From Holophagaceae bacterium (GTDB taxonomy: Bacteria > Acidobacteriota > Holophagae > Holophagales > Holophagaceae): DNA of 64,000 bases. The stretch is from NCBI GenBank assembly GCA_025361205.1, contig JANYAS010000119.1:1-64000 (forward strand). Reading direction: 5' to 3'. The translations under genes were made by a program, and so were the position numbers. Below the pieces are notes generated by a model. That model searched no databases, was not told the origin of the DNA, and saw only the letters and a list, made by a program, of their open reading frames with translations. How positions within the stretch are numbered: position 1 is the stretch's first letter; every line of letters starts with the position of its first letter. This document shows positions 61,614 to 64,000 of the stretch, in pieces.

Positions 61614-63275
61614 TCAGTGGTGAGGGTCTAGCCACACCCGCACCCGCAGCCTGCCGCTGGCGTCGGTGTCGAGCACTTCCCAAGTCAGTGGTCCCCTGCG
61701 GCCCTTCGGGTTTTCGCCGGGACCCAGGTTGAAAGCGGCGTCATCGAGTTCCCACATCCGGCAGGGGAAGCGGGGCTTGGGAGGCTCGGGGGTGCCGGGA
61801 TGGGCGTCCACTACGCGCACGGGGCCCTTGGGATTGCCGTGGGTCAGGAGGCGGGGATCGATGGTGGCCACCACCAGGCCTTCGTGGCCCGGGCCGAAGC
61901 GGCCGCCCACCCGGCCCCGCTCGAAGCCCCAGGGCCGGCGGACTTCCAGGCTGAAGAAACGGCCCTTCCTGCGGGGATCGGGCAGGGTGACCCACTGGGG
62001 ATCAGAGCCGGGGGCCCGGGAGGCGGGCGCGATCCAGCCCTCCCAGGTCCGCCCCGGCACCGCGAGGCGGCGGATGGTGTCGCGGAAGTGACCCCGGTAC
62101 CAGAGTTCGGAGCGCACCCAAGCCATCGGATGGGAGGGACTGTAGCCCGTGTCCTCCACCCAAGGGCCCTCTTCGGGGTGGGAGCGGTCCCAGCCTCGGT
62201 ACTGGCCAGCGTCCATGAGATCCCAGATGCCTGCGGTGTAGGGATCCTTGCAGCCGACGTAGAGGTCGTCCACGCGGTGCTCGCCCATGGCGTGGAAGGC
62301 CTCGTGAACGATGTTCCCCAAGGGCACCGTCTCCGTCAGGAAAAGGAGGGGCCAGCGTCGGGACTTGTTCCAGGGCAGGGGCATGAGCAGGCTCACGGCC
62401 TTGAGATCGGCCTTGTCCGCCGTGAGGGACTGGGGCGGACCAGGGGTGATGATCCAGAGGTGATCGGGCTTGCCGTCGGGCTTCGAGGCGCCGGTGCGGT
62501 TGTCCACCCTGTCGCAGTCGGCCCAGGTTTCGCCGCGCAGCCGCTCCAGCACCCAGGCGGCCATGGCGGTCGTGTGCTCGTCATGCCGCGGCGCGGGCTG
62601 GTCGGCGCTGCGCAGCTTGAGGAAGCGCCCCTCGACGAGCGAGAGAGCACCCTTGCTTACCTCGTAGAGGTAGTTGGCGGCGCTGGCCACGCCGGGGCGG
62701 CGGGAAAAGATGAGTTCGCGCAGGGCACCATCCGGCAGCTTGGAGGCCTCGTCCGTGAAGTCGAGGCGGACCAGGAAGACGGCCTCCTGCCGGAAGCCCG
62801 GCGCAGGATGCAACACCATCTCGCGGGGCCATTCACAGGCAGGAACCAGATCGCGGCGCCAGCCGTCCTTCTCCACGGCAAGGACGGTGTCGCTGGGTTC
62901 CAGATCGAGGCGAAACCGGCCCTCAGCATTCGTAAAGGCCACGGGCGGATCCCCGGCGGGGGAGACCCGGGGCAGGCGATCCGGGTACACGCGCACGCCT
63001 GGCAGTCCGCGTTGTCCATCCGTGATCCGGCCCTGGACCGGGGCGGCAGAAAGCGTGGTCTTCAAAAAAACCGGAACACAGAGGACACAGAGAGCAACAG
63101 AGGACACAGAGGAAAGAGAAGAAAGAGAAGAAAGAAAGGAAAGCGCTGGTCGCGGCGGGCTCGGCGGGCCCGTGCGGCGAGTGGCAGGGCCCCTTCCGTG
63201 TCTTCCGTGGGGTTCCGCGCCTTCCGCGACCAGCCACGCTTTTTGGCTCGAGATGGGACTAAACCACATCCTCAC
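61614..63275 (-). CDS. M6-like secreted metalloprotease with N-terminal regulatory (CarboxypepD_reg-like) domain; N-terminus uncertain
   Basis: The core protein runs from about residue 75: a beta-sandwich 'regulatory' segment (VQGRITDGQRGLPGVRVYPDRLP, GRFRLDLEPSDTVLAVEKDGWRR), then a zinc-protease-like part with the HExxH signature NIVHEAFHAMGEHRVDD and a nearby GIWDLMDAG, as in M6 (immune-inhibitor A) proteins. The GTG at 63275 overlaps the response-regulator stop by 4 nt, but residues 1-70 from there are encoded by repeats E and C and are unlike any domain; TTG at 63065 is an alternative start. A signal-like hydrophobic run (SSVALCVLCVPVFLK) comes from the repeat. Confidence 0.6.
   Translation of the reverse strand: MRMWFSPISSQKAWLVAEGAEPHGRHGRGPATRRTGPPSPPRPALSFLSSLSSLSSVSSVALCVLCVPVFLKTTLSAAPVQGRITDGQRGLPGVRVYPDRLPRVSPAGDPPVAFTNAEGRFRLDLEPSDTVLAVEKDGWRRDLVPACEWPREMVLHPAPGFRQEAVFLVRLDFTDEASKLPDGALRELIFSRRPGVASAANYLYEVSKGALSLVEGRFLKLRSADQPAPRHDEHTTAMAAWVLERLRGETWADCDRVDNRTGASKPDGKPDHLWIITPGPPQSLTADKADLKAVSLLMPLPWNKSRRWPLLFLTETVPLGNIVHEAFHAMGEHRVDDLYVGCKDPYTAGIWDLMDAGQYRGWDRSHPEEGPWVEDTGYSPSHPMAWVRSELWYRGHFRDTIRRLAVPGRTWEGWIAPASRAPGSDPQWVTLPDPRRKGRFFSLEVRRPWGFERGRVGGRFGPGHEGLVVATIDPRLLTHGNPKGPVRVVDAHPGTPEPPKPRFPCRMWELDDAAFNLGPGENPKGRRGPLTWEVLDTDASGRLRVRVWLDPHH
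63074..63140. repeat. Intergenic repeat family C, copy 2
   Basis: ACACAGAGGACACAGAGAGCAACAGAGGACACAGAGG followed by GAAAGAGAAGAAAGAGAAG, a relative of the CACAAAG/TTCTCTGTG words at 4741-4840. It lies in the 5' region of the M6-like protease frame. Confidence 0.7.
63145..63234. repeat. Intergenic repeat family E, copy 2
   Basis: GCTGGTCGCGGCGGG on the left and TTCCGCGCCTTCCGCGACCAGC on the right, 90 bp. Directly next to repeat C copy 2; the pair lie within the N-terminal part of the protease frame. Confidence 0.75.
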
Positions 63276-64000
63276 GCCTGGACGAGCTTCTGCAGATGGG
63301 CCAGCTGGGCCAGCAGGCCCACCCGGCGGCGGGTCTCGGGGGCCAGGAGGGGCTTGTCGAGGGCGTCAGACACGGGCTCCTGAAGCCGCGACCAGGTCTC
63401 CAGCTCTCCCGGGCTGTACAGAAGCAGGATGGGCATATCCCGCAATTCCTCGGATTGGTGGACGGCGAGGGCGAGGGTCTGGGCACTGCCTTCCAGCAGC
63501 TCCGTATCCAGCACCATCACGTCCGGCCGGTGGGCCAGGATTTGGGCTCGGGCCTGCCCCTCGCCCTGGGCTTCCAGAAAGGTCGCCTGGTCCTTGCCAT
63601 AGTGGTTCTGGACCTGGGACCGCACCAGGGGACTGCCGGAGACCACCAGCAGTTTAGGCCGGGCCGAGGGGGGTGTGCCCGCCCGCAGCAATAGGGCGCG
63701 AATCCGGAGATGGGTTTGCACCCGCACCTGGAGCAGCAAGGTGTTGGCGGGCTTGCGGAGGAAGTCATCGGCCCCGGCGGCATAGCTTCGGTCCTTGGCG
63801 TCGCGGCTCAGGGCCGTGAGCACGATGATGGGAACGGAGGCCGTCCTTGGATCGGCCTTGATCATCTCGCAGGCCTTGAACCCGTCCAGGGACGGCATCA
63901 CCGCGTCCATGATGATGAGGTCCGGCACCGTCACCTTCAGGCGGTCCAGCGCCTCCTGACCGTTCGACGCGGTGATCAGGCGGTGGCCCAGGGGCTGGAG
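63272..64000 (-). CDS. Response regulator receiver protein, partial (N-terminus outside window)
   Basis: The frame is open from the window edge to TGA at 63272. About 243 residues are visible. The first part is a receiver domain (GHRLITASNGQEALDRLKVTVPDLIIMDAVMPSLDGFKACEMIKAD, with the phosphoacceptor aspartate in IIMDAVMP, TALS, and KPAN with the conserved lysine), followed by a second receiver-like segment (LLVVSGSPLVRSQVQNHYGKDQATFLEAQGEGQARAQILAHRPDVMVLDTELLEG) and a short C-terminal helix. It may be a stand-alone tandem receiver protein or the end of a hybrid kinase; the missing N-terminus decides. Confidence 0.8.
   Translation of the reverse strand, partial: LQPLGHRLITASNGQEALDRLKVTVPDLIIMDAVMPSLDGFKACEMIKADPRTASVPIIVLTALSRDAKDRSYAAGADDFLRKPANTLLLQVRVQTHLRIRALLLRAGTPPSARPKLLVVSGSPLVRSQVQNHYGKDQATFLEAQGEGQARAQILAHRPDVMVLDTELLEGSAQTLALAVHQSEELRDMPILLLYSPGELETWSRLQEPVSDALDKPLLAPETRRRVGLLAQLAHLQKLVQA

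Overview
The window looks like a piece of a high-GC Gram-negative chromosome. Outer-membrane barrels, lipoproteins, a heavy-metal RND tripartite pump, two S46 peptidases, two lactate permease paralogues and many secreted proteases fit the Acidobacteriota, most likely Holophagaceae (Geothrix/Holophaga-like). That placement is inference; there is no rRNA or marker gene here to settle it. I see no tRNA, rRNA, CRISPR array, prophage or intact transposase. Gene order is dense, with about 53 protein genes and no gene-free gap over 300 bp.

Layout. 1-2.9 kb: a truncated sensor kinase (its C-terminus lies outside the window) and xseA. 3-10.2 kb: a carbon-acid island with a lactate/glycolate permease, glycerate kinase, malate synthase and a second permease, plausibly for uptake and assimilation of lactate, glycolate and glyoxylate. 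10.3-15.7 kb: a ligase-peptidase fusion, an aminotransferase and an AraC-type regulator. 15.9-19.8 kb: a surface module of a small barrel, an Ig-like lipoprotein and a collagen-like protein ending in an S74 self-assembly domain. 19.9-24.1 kb: an aromatic amino acid decarboxylase, a Xre/DUF2975 pair, and a toxin-antitoxin pair split by a 256-bp palindromic element. 24.2-29.7 kb: a radical SAM protein and an efflux operon (two MacB-type permeases and an adaptor). 29.8-35.7 kb: a metal porin with a ZnuA/ZnuB-like pair, then a haem-utilisation protein, ferritin and a barrel, flanked by two Fur-like operators. 35.9-40.2 kb: tandem S46 dipeptidyl-peptidases, the second interrupted by a single amber codon. 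40.3-44.4 kb: small-molecule repair and metabolism enzymes. 44.5-52.3 kb: a Cus-like copper/silver efflux operon followed by three small secreted YHS/TRASH-like proteins. 52.6-64 kb: an M4 protease, Nudix, RelA/SpoT, tRNA methyltransferase, MotA/MotB, an M28 peptidase, an NTF2-like protein, an M6-like protease and a partial response regulator.

The most unusual layer is non-coding. Five families of imperfectly palindromic intergenic repeats (A-E below) recur through the window. Copies appear to supply the last codons and stop of three unrelated enzymes and the first codons of a fourth. A separate 256-bp palindrome with roughly 30-bp terminal inverted repeats sits exactly between antitoxin and toxin, where removing it restores a 4-nt stop/start overlap. 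A glutamate-cysteine-ligase-like domain fused to an M20 deacylase beside an aminotransferase is the best candidate for an undescribed metabolic pathway.
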